Source of the DNA: Geminicoccus sp036263595
Lineage (GTDB): Bacteria; Pseudomonadota; Alphaproteobacteria; Geminicoccales; Geminicoccaceae
Length of the DNA stretch: 15,877 bases
Direction of reading: 5' to 3'
NCBI RefSeq assembly: GCF_036263595.1
Contig: NZ_DATAGQ010000119.1
Location: 1 to 15,877 of the forward strand
In this document: piece after piece, positions 8,960-15,877 of the stretch
Position numbering within the stretch: the stretch's first letter is position 1
Layout: each line of letters opens with the position of its first letter
Translations under genes and position numbers: made by a program
Notes under the pieces: model-generated
Seen by the model: the letters and a program-made list of their open reading frames with translations, nothing else
What the model was told of the DNA's origin: nothing
The model's database searches: none

Positions 8960-8996
8960 AACGGGTCCCGGGTGCCTTGGCACGCCGGGACCCGTT
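8960..8996 (-). other. Long hairpin between rpsK and rpoA
   Basis: A perfect 12-bp outer stem (AACGGGTCCCGG / CCGGGACCCGTT, 8960-8971 with 8985-8996) encloses, across a one-base bulge, a second stem GTGC/GCAC capped by a small loop. On the transcribed strand it is followed by CGTTCGATTGATCG rather than a U-run, so a classic intrinsic terminator is unlikely. It may be a processing site, a stability element or a partial attenuator setting rpoA and rplQ levels against rpsM and rpsK. It is the longest inverted repeat I found in the window. Confidence 0.65.
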
Positions 8997-9015
8997 CATG
9001 GCGGAGAAAAACGGC

Positions 9016-9417
9016 TCAGACGCGGCGACGCTTGCGCGGCCGGCAGCCATTGTGCGGGATCGGCGTCACGTCGCGGATCGTGCTGACCACGAGGCCAGCC
9101 GCCTGCAACGCACGCAGCGCCGACTCACGCCCCGAGCCCGGGCCACGGACCTGGACCTCGACGGTCTTCATCCCGTGCTCCATGGCCTTGCGCGCCGCAA
9201 TCTCGGCAGCCACCTGCGCGGCGAACGGCGTGGACTTGCGCGAGCCCTTGAAGCCCTGGGCACCTGCCGACGACCAAGCAATCGCATTGCCCTGCGCGTC
9301 GGTGATGGTGACCATGGTGTTGTTGAACGTGGCGCTGACATGCGCGACGCCCGACGTGATGTTCTTCCGCTCGCGACGCTTGACGCGTCCGCCGGCATCC
9401 TTGGCAGCAGTAGCCAT
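9016..9417 (-). CDS. rpsK: 30S ribosomal protein S11
   Basis: This 133-residue protein is S11, part of the small-subunit platform near the Shine-Dalgarno helix. Conserved blocks are ITSGVAHVSATFNNTMVTITD (20-40, with NNT at 32-34), SSAGAQGFKGSRKSTPFAAQ, and the C-terminal HNGCRPRKRRRV. The N-terminus (MATAAKDAGGRVKRRERKN) is typical for the class. The ATG lies two bases after the rpsM stop. Its ribosome site would be within the purine-rich end of rpsM (GAAGAAG), so it is likely translationally coupled. After its stop the transcript enters the rpsK-rpoA hairpin region. No anomalies. Confidence 0.98.
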   Translation of the reverse strand: MATAAKDAGGRVKRRERKNITSGVAHVSATFNNTMVTITDAQGNAIAWSSAGAQGFKGSRKSTPFAAQVAAEIAARKAMEHGMKTVEVQVRGPGSGRESALRALQAAGLVVSTIRDVTPIPHNGCRPRKRRRV

Positions 9418-9419
9418 GA

Positions 9420-9800
9420 TTACTTCTTCGTCGCCTTCTTCTTGCCAGCGATTGCCCGTGCCGGACCCTTGCGGGTACGCGCATTGGTATGGGTCCGCTG
9501 CCCATGCACCGGCAGACCACGACGATGGCGCAGGCCGCGATAGCAGCCGAGATCCATCAGACGCTTGATGTTCATCGCGACATCGCGACGAAGATCACCT
9601 TCGACCTTCAACTCCCGATCGATGACCTCGCGGATCTTCACGAGCTCCGCGTCGCTGAGGTCGTTGATCCGACGAGAATGCTCGATCTGGAGTTCGTTGA
9701 GGATCGACCGAGAGCTGTGCGGCCCGATCCCATAGATATAAGTCAGTGCAACCCAGGCCTGCTTGCCACTGGGCAGGTTTACACCTGCGATACGAGCCAC
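9420..9800 (-). CDS. rpsM: 30S ribosomal protein S13
   Basis: This 126-residue protein is S13, which sits in the head of the small subunit and forms bridges to the large subunit. It starts MARIAGVNLPSGKQ, contains LTYIYGIGPHSSRSIL, and ends with the basic tail GLRHRRGLPVHGQRTHTNARTRKGP followed by KKKATKK. I chose the GTG at 9798-9800 because AAAGGGAG lies six bases upstream and the protein then begins with the invariant ARIAGV. The longer frame (ATG at 9842) would add 14 unconserved residues and start inside the leader hairpin. It is the first gene of the alpha-type block and has its own candidate promoter 69 bases upstream. Confidence 0.97.
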   Translation of the reverse strand: MARIAGVNLPSGKQAWVALTYIYGIGPHSSRSILNELQIEHSRRINDLSDAELVKIREVIDRELKVEGDLRRDVAMNIKRLMDLGCYRGLRHRRGLPVHGQRTHTNARTRKGPARAIAGKKKATKK

Positions 9801-9806
9801 CGATCG

Positions 9807-9814
9807 CTCCCTTT
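9807..9814 (-). promoter_or_regulatory. Ribosome binding site deciding the rpsM start
   Basis: AAAGGGAG on the minus strand lies six bases before the GTG at 9798-9800. It is a strong, well-spaced site and rules in the GTG start over the upstream ATG at 9842. Confidence 0.8.
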
Positions 9815-9835
9815 CAAACGCAACGCGCGATCGCA

Positions 9836-9855
9836 TCGCCACCGGTCGGTGGCGA
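9836..9855 (-). other. Hairpin in the rpsM leader
   Basis: A perfect 8-bp stem (TCGCCACC / GGTGGCGA) with loop GACC on the transcribed strand lies between the candidate transcription start near 9862 and the rpsM ribosome site. There is no U-tract after it. It could be a ribosomal-protein binding site for feedback control, a 5' stabilising stem, or a by-product of GC-rich sequence. Confidence 0.45.
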
Positions 9856-9868
9856 CAAAAGTGCGCGG

Positions 9869-9896
9869 ATCATAAGAACCATCTCACCGCTGTCAA
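9869..9896 (-). promoter_or_regulatory. Sigma70-type promoter for rpsM-rpsK-rpoA-rplQ
   Basis: On the minus strand TTGACA (9891-9896, a perfect -35) is followed after 16 bases by TATGAT (9869-9874, five of six to TATAAT). The -35 overlaps the adk stop codon (TGA at 9893-9895). The likely start is about base 9862, giving a 62-base leader. The stretch between -10 and +1 is CCGCGC; a GC-rich discriminator is a known trait of stringently controlled ribosomal promoters. This is the best promoter match in the window, and it sits exactly at a gene-block boundary. Confidence 0.75.
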
Positions 9897-10590
9897 GGGT
9901 TACCCGCACCCTTCGCAGCCGCGGTCGCTGCAGAGGTGCCAGTGCCGGGCTCCAGAATAGCGGCTATCTCGGCGGTGACCGCATCGATCGCCCCCATCCC
10001 GTCCACCGTGTGCAGGATCCCCCGCGCCCGGTAGTAGGGCAGCAACGGCGCCGTCTGGGCGTCATACGCCTCAAGCCGCGCCGAGACCGTCGCCGCGTTG
10101 TCGTCCTTGCGGCGCACGAACTCCGTGCTCCCGCAGACGTCGCAGATGCCCGCCACCGCAGGCTGCTTGAACTTGTCGTGATATCCCGTGCCGCAACGCG
10201 CACAGGCGTAGCGGCCGGAGATCCGCTCCACCAAGGCCGCAGGATCTACCTTGAACTCGATGACCGCATCGATCTGCTGGCCCCGAACCTCCAGCATCCC
10301 GTCGAGCGCCTCCGCCTGGAGCGTCGTCCTTGGAAACCCATCCAGGATGAAGCCGGCAGCGCAATCCGGCTCGTCGATGCGCTCGGCCACGATCGCATTC
10401 ATCACGTCGTCGGAAACCAGCTTGCCGGCTTCCATGATCGCCTTCGCCTGCCTGCCGATCTCCGTCCCGTTCGCAACCGCCGCCCGAAGCATGTCGCCCG
10501 TCGACAGCTGCGGAATGCCGAAGCGGTCCCAGATCCACGCCGCCTGCGTACCCTTGCCGGCCCCTGGAGGGCCCAGGAGGATGACCCGCA

Positions 10591-10591
<1 letters not shown>
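9893..10591 (-). CDS. adk: Adenylate kinase
   Basis: This 232-residue cytoplasmic enzyme converts ATP + AMP to 2 ADP. The P-loop is GPPGAGKGT (8-16), the AMP site includes STGDMLR (30-36) and GFPRT (85-89), and RKDDN (161-165) follows the LID. The LID is the long form with four cysteines: C130 and C133 (CARC), then C150 and C153 (CDVC), the pattern of a structural zinc site. E. coli-type enzymes lack these. A low-complexity Ala/Gly/Thr tail (about 216-232) extends past the usual end. The ATG at 10589-10591 shares one base with the secY stop (TGATG), with GGGAGG five bases upstream in the last secY codons. The longer upstream frame lies inside secY and is rejected. Its stop codon lies in the -35 box of the rpsM promoter. 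Confidence 0.97.
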
Positions 10592-11943
<1,352 letters not shown>

Positions 11944-11952
11944 TGGCTTTCC

Positions 11953-12435
11953 TTACTCGGATTCGGCGACTGCGCCGCCGATGACGTTAACCTTGCCGCC
12001 TGCCTTCTCGACAGCCTGCACCGCCGACGCGGACGCACCGACCACCTCGATCGTCAGCGAAGCCGTCAGACTGCCGCGACCCAGGAGGCGCACGCCGTCA
12101 CGAGGATTGCCGACTAGGCCGGCAGCCACCAGGACCGCCGTGTCAATCGGCTGCGCCACGTCGATCCGACCGGCATCGACCGCCTTTTGCAGCGAATCGA
12201 GATTCACGATCACGTAGTCAGGACGGAAGATGTTGTTGAAGCCACGCTTCGGCAGACGCCGATAGAGCGGCATCTGGCCACCTTCGAAATAGGCCGGCTT
12301 GCCGCCACCAGCACGGGCCTTCGCACCCTTGTGGCCCTTACCGGAGGTCTTGCCCAGGCCGGAGCCGATGCCGCGCCCGAGGCGCTTCTTCGCCTCCCGA
12401 GCGCCGGGATTGTCCCGGAGTTCGTTCAGTTTCAT
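11953..12435 (-). CDS. rplO: 50S ribosomal protein L15
   Basis: This 160-residue protein is L15, a late-assembling large-subunit protein. The N-terminal MKLNELRDNPGAR is followed by the extended glycine/lysine-rich arm KRLGRGIGSGLGKTSGKGHKGAKARAGGGKPAYFEGGQMPLYRRLPKRGF (17-66, with G20, G22, G24, G26, G30, G32 visible), which threads into 23S rRNA. The globular C-terminal domain follows (VNLDSLQKAVDAG, GNPRDGVRLLGRG). The ATG at 12433-12435 lies five bases after the rpmD stop with an AGGG upstream. Length and order are normal for the spc operon. The C-terminal sequence is alanine-rich, like the rest of this GC-rich genome. Confidence 0.98.
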   Translation of the reverse strand: MKLNELRDNPGAREAKKRLGRGIGSGLGKTSGKGHKGAKARAGGGKPAYFEGGQMPLYRRLPKRGFNNIFRPDYVIVNLDSLQKAVDAGRIDVAQPIDTAVLVAAGLVGNPRDGVRLLGRGSLTASLTIEVVGASASAVQAVEKAGGKVNVIGGAVAESE

Positions 12436-12440
12436 GATTT

Positions 12441-12644
12441 TCAGCCCTGGGTCCCGTCGGCACCCTCAAGGGTCTCAAACACCACCAGATGCTTGACCTT
12501 CTCCACCCGCCCGCGCGTGGCAGGATTGTCGGCCAGCACCCGGCTCCGATGAAGCTTGTTCAGCCCCAGGCCGATCAGCGTCTCGCGCTGATCGGAGCGG
12601 CGCCCGATCGGGCTCCGCACCTGGGTCACCTTAATCTTGCTCAT
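12441..12644 (-). CDS. rpmD: 50S ribosomal protein L30
   Basis: This 67-residue protein is L30, a small large-subunit protein. The opening MSKIKVTQVRSPIGRRSDQR and the core TLIGLGLNKLHRSRVLADNP are the family signature. The C-terminal part (VKHLVVFETLEG) is followed by a few extra residues (ADGTQG). The ATG at 12642-12644 lies four bases after the rpsE stop, with GGAG in the last rpsE codons as ribosome site. It sits between rpsE and rplO, the standard place. Confidence 0.97.
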   Translation of the reverse strand: MSKIKVTQVRSPIGRRSDQRETLIGLGLNKLHRSRVLADNPATRGRVEKVKHLVVFETLEGADGTQG

Positions 12645-12648
12645 CGCG

Positions 12649-13212
12649 TCACTCCGCCTTCGGCTCGATCTGCTCGCGCCGGCCGATCAGGTCCGAGACC
12701 TTCTTGCCACGCTTCGCAGCCACGGCCCGCGGGCTCGCCACCGTGGTGAGGGCGGCAAAAGTCGCCTTCACCATGTTGTGCGGATTCGAGGAGCCCAGCG
12801 ACTTGGCAACCACGTCGCCAATACCCAGGGCCTCGAACACCGCACGCATCGGACCGCCGGCAATCACGCCGGTGCCCGGAGGGGCGGACCGAAGCAGAAC
12901 CCTGCCGGCACCGAAATGGCCGATTGTATCGTGGTGCAGCGTGCGACCCTGCCGAAGCGGAACCCGAATCAGGCCCTTCTTGGCAGCTTCGGTCGCCTTG
13001 CGCACCGCCTCCGGCACCTCGCGTGCCTTGCCGCTGCCATAGCCGACCCGGCCCTTGCCGTCCCCGACCACGACCAGTGCCGAGAAGCCGAAACGCCGGC
13101 CGCCCTTCACCACCTTCGCGACGCGATTGATCGAGACGAGGCGGTCCATGAATTCGGACTCGCCCCTATCCCTATCACCGCCACGATCATCACCACCGCG
13201 CTGACGCGCCAT
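12649..13212 (-). CDS. rpsE: 30S ribosomal protein S5
   Basis: This 187-residue protein is S5, which lines the mRNA entry side of the small subunit and affects decoding fidelity. The double-stranded-RNA-binding-like domain (about 20-88) contains DRLVSINRVAKVVKGGRRF and VGDGKGRVGYGSGKAREVPEA. The C-terminal domain has GTGVIAGGPMRAVFEALGI and LGSSNPHNMVKATFAAL. The N-terminus carries a charged, repetitive stretch GGDDRGGDRDRGES (6-19), probably disordered; such leaders are frequent in alphaproteobacterial S5. The ATG at 13210-13212 has an excellent ribosome site, GGAGG seven bases upstream, in the 21-base gap to rplR. Confidence 0.98.
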   Translation of the reverse strand: MARQRGGDDRGGDRDRGESEFMDRLVSINRVAKVVKGGRRFGFSALVVVGDGKGRVGYGSGKAREVPEAVRKATEAAKKGLIRVPLRQGRTLHHDTIGHFGAGRVLLRSAPPGTGVIAGGPMRAVFEALGIGDVVAKSLGSSNPHNMVKATFAALTTVASPRAVAAKRGKKVSDLIGRREQIEPKAE

Positions 13213-13233
13213 AAACCGTCCTCCCGCGATGGA

Positions 13234-13596
13234 TCAGAACGACAGGCCGCCCTCGCGGGCGCCGTCGGCCAGAGCCTTCACACGACCATGGTACTGATAG
13301 CCACCACGGTCAAAAACCACGACATCGATACCGGCCGCCTTGGCCCGCTCAGCGAGCAGCTGGCCGACCCGCTTGGCCGCCGTACTGTCCGCACCGGTCT
13401 TCAGCTCGCCACGCAACGTCGGCTCGACCGTCGAGGCCGCCGCCACCGTCACGCCCTTGGAGTCATCGATGACCTGGGCATAGATATGGCAGCTCGATCG
13501 GAACACCGACAGCCGGACACGGCCGGAAGCCCGCTGCCGGATCGCGAAGCGAACCCGACGCCGGCGACGCTCGAAGCGCTCGTCCACCTTCACCAT
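13234..13596 (-). CDS. rplR: 50S ribosomal protein L18
   Basis: This 120-residue protein is L18, which binds 5S rRNA with L5. The N-terminal arginine-rich arm (RFERRRRRVRFAIRQ) precedes RLSVFRSSCHIYAQVIDD and the C-terminal VVFDRGGYQYHGRVKALADGAREGGLSF, a near-invariant ending. The start is the ATG at 13594-13596, two bases after the rplF stop. A longer frame running into rplF is out of frame with it and is rejected. The ribosome site is only purine-rich (AAGAAG), so coupling to rplF is likely. Confidence 0.97.
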   Translation of the reverse strand: MVKVDERFERRRRRVRFAIRQRASGRVRLSVFRSSCHIYAQVIDDSKGVTVAAASTVEPTLRGELKTGADSTAAKRVGQLLAERAKAAGIDVVVFDRGGYQYHGRVKALADGAREGGLSF

Positions 13597-13598
13597 GG

Positions 13599-14132
13599 TT
13601 ACTTCTTCTTGCCTTCCTTGCGACGGATCGTCTCGCTGGCGTACTTCACGCCCTTGCCCTTGTAGGGCTCGGGCTGACGGAACGCGCGGATCTCGGCGGC
13701 GAGCTGACCCACCTTCTGCTTGTCCGCGCCGGTGATCTGGACCGAAGTGGGAGTCTCCACCACCACCTTGATCTCCTTCGGCACGGCGTACTTGATGTCG
13801 TGGCTGTAGCCCAGCTGCAGGCTCAGCAGGGAACCGTCGAGCGCAGCGCGATAACCCACGCCGTTGATCTCGAGCCGCTCCGTGAAGCCCTCGGACACGC
13901 CCTTGACGAGGTTGGCCACCACGGTGCGGGACGTGCCCCACAGCGAGCGACCCTGCCGGTCCATCTCGCGCGGCCTCACGACCAGGCCACCCTCCTCCTG
14001 CGCGACGCTCACCGCATCGTGCAGAACGGCGGACAGTTCCCCGAGCTTGCCCTTGGCACTGATGGTCTGGCCAGCCACCGAAACGGTGACACCAGCCGGC
14101 ACCGGGACCGGATGCTTGCCGATACGGGACAT
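13599..14132 (-). CDS. rplF: 50S ribosomal protein L6
   Basis: This 177-residue protein is L6, near the sarcin-ricin loop and the factor-binding site. It shows the two repeated alpha/beta domains of the family: MSRIGKHPVPVPAGVTV with GKLGEL (29-34), and the second half with NGVGYRAALDG (90-100) and LGYSHDIKYAVP. The conserved C-terminal block PEPYKGKGVKY (154-164) is intact, and the protein ends in a lysine-rich tail. The ATG lies two bases after the rpsH stop. I see no good Shine-Dalgarno sequence before it, so translation is probably coupled to rpsH. Confidence 0.98.
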   Translation of the reverse strand: MSRIGKHPVPVPAGVTVSVAGQTISAKGKLGELSAVLHDAVSVAQEEGGLVVRPREMDRQGRSLWGTSRTVVANLVKGVSEGFTERLEINGVGYRAALDGSLLSLQLGYSHDIKYAVPKEIKVVVETPTSVQITGADKQKVGQLAAEIRAFRQPEPYKGKGVKYASETIRRKEGKKK

Positions 14133-14134
14133 GC

Positions 14135-14533
14135 TCAGAACACCATGCAGAGGATCTCGCCACCGACATGGGCCGCCCGCGCTTCCGCATCGGACATTAC
14201 ACCCCGGGGCGTGGAGACGATCGCGATACCCAGACCATTGTAGATGGTGGGCAGGTCGCGGACTCCGGCATAGACGCGACGGCCGGGCTTGCTCACCCGA
14301 CGCAGCTCGCGGATCACCGGCTCGCCATTATGATACTTCAACTCGACGCTGATGGCATGCTTGCCAGGCGCCTGCTCGACTTCGCCAAAGCCGCGAATAT
14401 AGCCTTCGCGCTTGAGCACCTCGAGCACACGCACGTGCATCGTCGACTTCGGCGCGAGAACGGCACCCTTGGAGGCCATCTGGCCATTCCGGATGCGCGT
14501 CAACAGATCGCCGAGCGGATCGGACATCGCCAT
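14135..14533 (-). CDS. rpsH: 30S ribosomal protein S8
   Basis: This 132-residue protein is S8, a primary 16S rRNA binder; in E. coli it represses the spc operon by binding mRNA near rplE. The N-terminal DPLGDLLTRIRNGQMA (5-20) and the C-terminal rRNA-binding motif STPRG (107-111) with GGEILCMVF (124-132) are diagnostic. AAGGGG eight bases before the ATG at 14531-14533 supports this start; a second ATG two codons later is less well placed. It lies 12 bases after rpsN and two before rplF. Whether S8 feedback operates here cannot be seen by eye. Confidence 0.98.
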   Translation of the reverse strand: MAMSDPLGDLLTRIRNGQMASKGAVLAPKSTMHVRVLEVLKREGYIRGFGEVEQAPGKHAISVELKYHNGEPVIRELRRVSKPGRRVYAGVRDLPTIYNGLGIAIVSTPRGVMSDAEARAAHVGGEILCMVF

Positions 14534-14545
14534 TCCGCGAACCCC

Positions 14546-14851
14546 TTACCAGCTCGACTTGACCATCCCGGGGATCTGCCCCGAGGATGCCAAGTCCCGC
14601 AACGTGATACGAGAAAGACCGAACTTCCGGTAATAGGCGCGCGGCCTGCCGGTCATTTCACAACGGTTGCGGATCCGGACCTTCGACCCGTTCCGCGGCA
14701 GCTCGGCCAGCTTCAGCACGGCCTCGAACCGGTCACCGTCGTCGATGTCCTTCTGCTTCACGATCGCCTTGAGGGCAGCTCGCTTGGCGGCCTGCATTTC
14801 AACCAGCGCACGGCGCCGGTTGTTCTTCTCGACTGAACTCTTCTTTGCCAC
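14546..14851 (-). CDS. rpsN: 30S ribosomal protein S14 (long, zinc-free form)
   Basis: This 101-residue protein is S14, in the head of the small subunit. It begins MAKKSSVEKNNRRR and ends with the conserved RCEMTGRPRAYYRKFGLSRITLRDLASSGQIPGMVKSSW (63-101; R63, C64, G68, R69, G78 visible). It has a single cysteine (C64) and no CxxC pairs. It is therefore the long, non-zinc form usual in proteobacteria. The start is GTG at 14849-14851, supported by AAGGA seven bases upstream and by the family length. No ATG alternative exists in the gap after rplE. Confidence 0.97.
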   Translation of the reverse strand: MAKKSSVEKNNRRRALVEMQAAKRAALKAIVKQKDIDDGDRFEAVLKLAELPRNGSKVRIRNRCEMTGRPRAYYRKFGLSRITLRDLASSGQIPGMVKSSW

Positions 14852-14858
14852 GACGATA

Positions 14859-14863
14859 TCCTT
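14859..14863 (-). promoter_or_regulatory. Ribosome binding site deciding the rpsN GTG start
   Basis: AAGGA on the minus strand lies seven bases before the GTG at 14849-14851, in the 19-base gap between rplE and rpsN. It is the only plausible initiation signal for S14 here. Confidence 0.7.
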
Positions 14864-14870
14864 GTTCAGA

Positions 14871-15410
14871 TCACTTCGTGAACGGCATGCTGAATGCCGT
14901 GAGGAGCGCCTTGGCTTCCTCGTTCGTCTTCGCCGTGGTGCAGAAGATGATATCCATGCCACGATTCTCGTCGACTTCGTCGAACGAGATCTCGGGGAAG
15001 ATGATCTGCTCCTTCAGGCCCATGGCGTAGTTGCCACGGCCGTCGAAGCTCTTCGGCGACACGCCACGAAAGTCGCGGATGCGGGGCATCGCGATGTTGA
15101 TGAGGCGATCCAGGAACTCGTACATGCGCTCGCGCCGCAAGGTCACCTTGCAGCCGATGTTCATGCCCTCGCGCAGCTTGAAGTTCGCCACCGACTTGCG
15201 CGCCTTCGTCATCACCGGCTTCTGGCCTGCGATCTTCGTCAGCTGCGCCACCGCGTTGGTGAGCTTCTTGGCGTCCTGGGTCGCCTTGCCGACCGCCATG
15301 TTGATGACGATCTTGTCCAGCTTGGGAACCTCCATGTGGTTCTTGTAGCCGAACTGTTCGACGAGCGCGGCCTTCACCGCCTTCTCGTAATGATCTTTCA
15401 GACGTGCCAT
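14871..15410 (-). CDS. rplE: 50S ribosomal protein L5
   Basis: This 179-residue protein is L5, which holds 5S rRNA in the central protuberance and contacts the P-site tRNA. It begins MARLKDHYEKAVKAALVEQF, with VPKLDKIVINMAVGKATQDAK (28-48), REGMNIGCKVTLRRERMYEFLDRL, and the C-terminal DENRGMDIIFCTTAKTNEEAKALL. The start is the ATG at 15408-15410, seven bases after the rplX stop, with GAGG five bases upstream. A longer in-frame extension reaching into rplX has no family similarity and is rejected. Length is normal. Confidence 0.98.
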   Translation of the reverse strand: MARLKDHYEKAVKAALVEQFGYKNHMEVPKLDKIVINMAVGKATQDAKKLTNAVAQLTKIAGQKPVMTKARKSVANFKLREGMNIGCKVTLRRERMYEFLDRLINIAMPRIRDFRGVSPKSFDGRGNYAMGLKEQIIFPEISFDEVDENRGMDIIFCTTAKTNEEAKALLTAFSMPFTK

Positions 15411-15417
15411 GGCCGCC

Positions 15418-15735
15418 TCACCGGTCGAGCAGCTCGCCGGTCCGCTTGGAAAAGCGGACCTTGCGGCCGTCTTCGAGGAATTTGAAACCGACGCGGGTAG
15501 CCTTGCCATCGGAAGGATCCAGCAGCGCGACGTTGCTCACGTCGACCGAGGCTTCCTTCTCGATGATGCCGCCTTCGCGCATGCCCGTGGGCTTGGTGTG
15601 GCGCTTGACCACCGCGATACCCTGGACGACCACGCGGCCTTCCTTGGGATCGACCCGCAGGACTTCCCCCTGCCGGCCCTTGTCGCGGCCAGCGAGCATG
15701 ACGACCTTGTCGCCCTTCTTGACCTTCGCCGCCAT
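15418..15735 (-). CDS. rplX: 50S ribosomal protein L24
   Basis: This 105-residue protein is L24, an assembly initiator of the large subunit. The KOW motif lies at about residues 5-32 (VKKGDKVVMLAGRDKGRQGEVLRV), and KRHTKPTGMREGGIIEKEA and the C-terminal TRVGFKFLEDGRKVRFSKRTGELL follow. I place the start at the ATG at 15733-15735, which shares one base with the rplN stop (TGATG) and has GAGG seven bases upstream. A GTG one codon earlier is possible but closer to the ribosome site than usual. Confidence 0.97.
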   Translation of the reverse strand: MAAKVKKGDKVVMLAGRDKGRQGEVLRVDPKEGRVVVQGIAVVKRHTKPTGMREGGIIEKEASVDVSNVALLDPSDGKATRVGFKFLEDGRKVRFSKRTGELLDR

Positions 15736-15877
15736 CACAGCACCTCGGGCGCGAGCGAAATGATCTTCATGAACTTCCTGGCGCGCAGCTCGCGGGTCAC
15801 AGGCCCGAAGATGCGGGTGCCGATCGGCTCACCCTGCTTGTTGATGAGCACGGCCGCGTTGCGATCGAACCTGATCG
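15735..15877 (-). CDS. rplN: 50S ribosomal protein L14, C-terminal end
   Basis: Only the last 46 codons and the stop are in the window; the 5' part lies beyond base 15877. Translating the minus strand gives RFDRNAAVLINKQGEPIGTR, then IFGPVTRELRARKFMKIISLAPEVL, which is the conserved end of bacterial L14 (about 122 residues in full). L14 binds 23S rRNA at the subunit interface. Its stop shares a base with the rplX start. It marks the window as beginning inside the S10/spc ribosomal cluster. Confidence 0.95.
   Translation of the reverse strand, partial: IRFDRNAAVLINKQGEPIGTRIFGPVTRELRARKFMKIISLAPEVL

Noticed and set aside
8452..9543. Two long plus-strand frames opposite rpoA, rpsK and rpsM
   Set aside because: Both cross gene boundaries of well-conserved ribosomal and polymerase genes and have no recognisable domain. 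They are GC-driven shadows.
7909..9800. Missing rpsD between rpsK and rpoA, and missing infA/rpmJ after secY, as a novelty
   Set aside because: Both arrangements are ordinary in alphaproteobacteria.
12637..13665. A 342-codon plus-strand frame opposite rpsE, rplR and rplF
   Set aside because: It spans three conserved minus-strand genes. Its composition is that of a shadow frame.
13597..14190. Long upstream extension of the L18 frame
   Set aside because: It overlaps rplF out of frame and has no similarity to L18. The conserved protein starts at 13596.

Overview
This is a compact, GC-rich stretch of chromosomal core genome. Every credible gene lies on the minus strand, so transcription runs from high to low coordinates. 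The organism is most likely an alphaproteobacterium. The evidence is an ATP12-type F1-ATPase assembly gene, secY followed directly by adk, an rpsM-rpsK-rpoA-rplQ block without rpsD, a long cysteine-poor S14, and a PccA/PccB-type carboxylase. A Rhodospirillales-like lineage would fit, but I cannot name a genus from sequence alone.

In transcription order, positions 15877 to 9893 hold the spc-type ribosomal operon: rplN (3' end only), rplX, rplE, rpsN, rpsH, rplF, rplR, rpsE, rpmD, rplO, secY and adk. Gaps are about 0-20 bases and several junctions overlap by one base. Positions 9893 to 7402 hold the alpha-type block rpsM, rpsK, rpoA, rplQ. A very good sigma70-like promoter (TTGACA, 16 bases, TATGAT) sits at the adk/rpsM junction, with its -35 box overlapping the adk stop codon. 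The block should therefore have its own promoter as well as read-through from spc. Hairpins lie in the rpsM leader, between rpsK and rpoA, before rplQ, and just after rplQ.

Positions 7282 to 2172 hold a second tight cluster: a Do-family periplasmic protease, rarA, an RluA-family pseudouridine synthase, a HAD phosphatase and an ATP12 chaperone. Each stop overlaps the next start (TGATG, GTGA, GTGA, ATGA), which predicts translational coupling. A possible heat-shock (RpoH-type) promoter and a strong GC-rich hairpin precede the protease gene. Positions 2105 to 1 hold the carboxyltransferase subunit of propionyl-CoA carboxylase and the N-terminal third or so of its biotin carboxylase subunit, which runs off the window.

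Together the genes cover ribosome assembly, protein export, nucleotide balance, transcription, envelope quality control, replication-fork maintenance, rRNA modification, F1-ATPase assembly and propionyl-CoA assimilation. I see no mobile element, CRISPR array, tRNA, rRNA, phage or defence gene, and no gene-free stretch above about 120 bases. I did not find a new multi-gene system. The observations worth checking are regulatory: the promoter and leader of the alpha block, the rpsK-rpoA hairpin, the region before the protease gene, and the overlapping-codon cluster.
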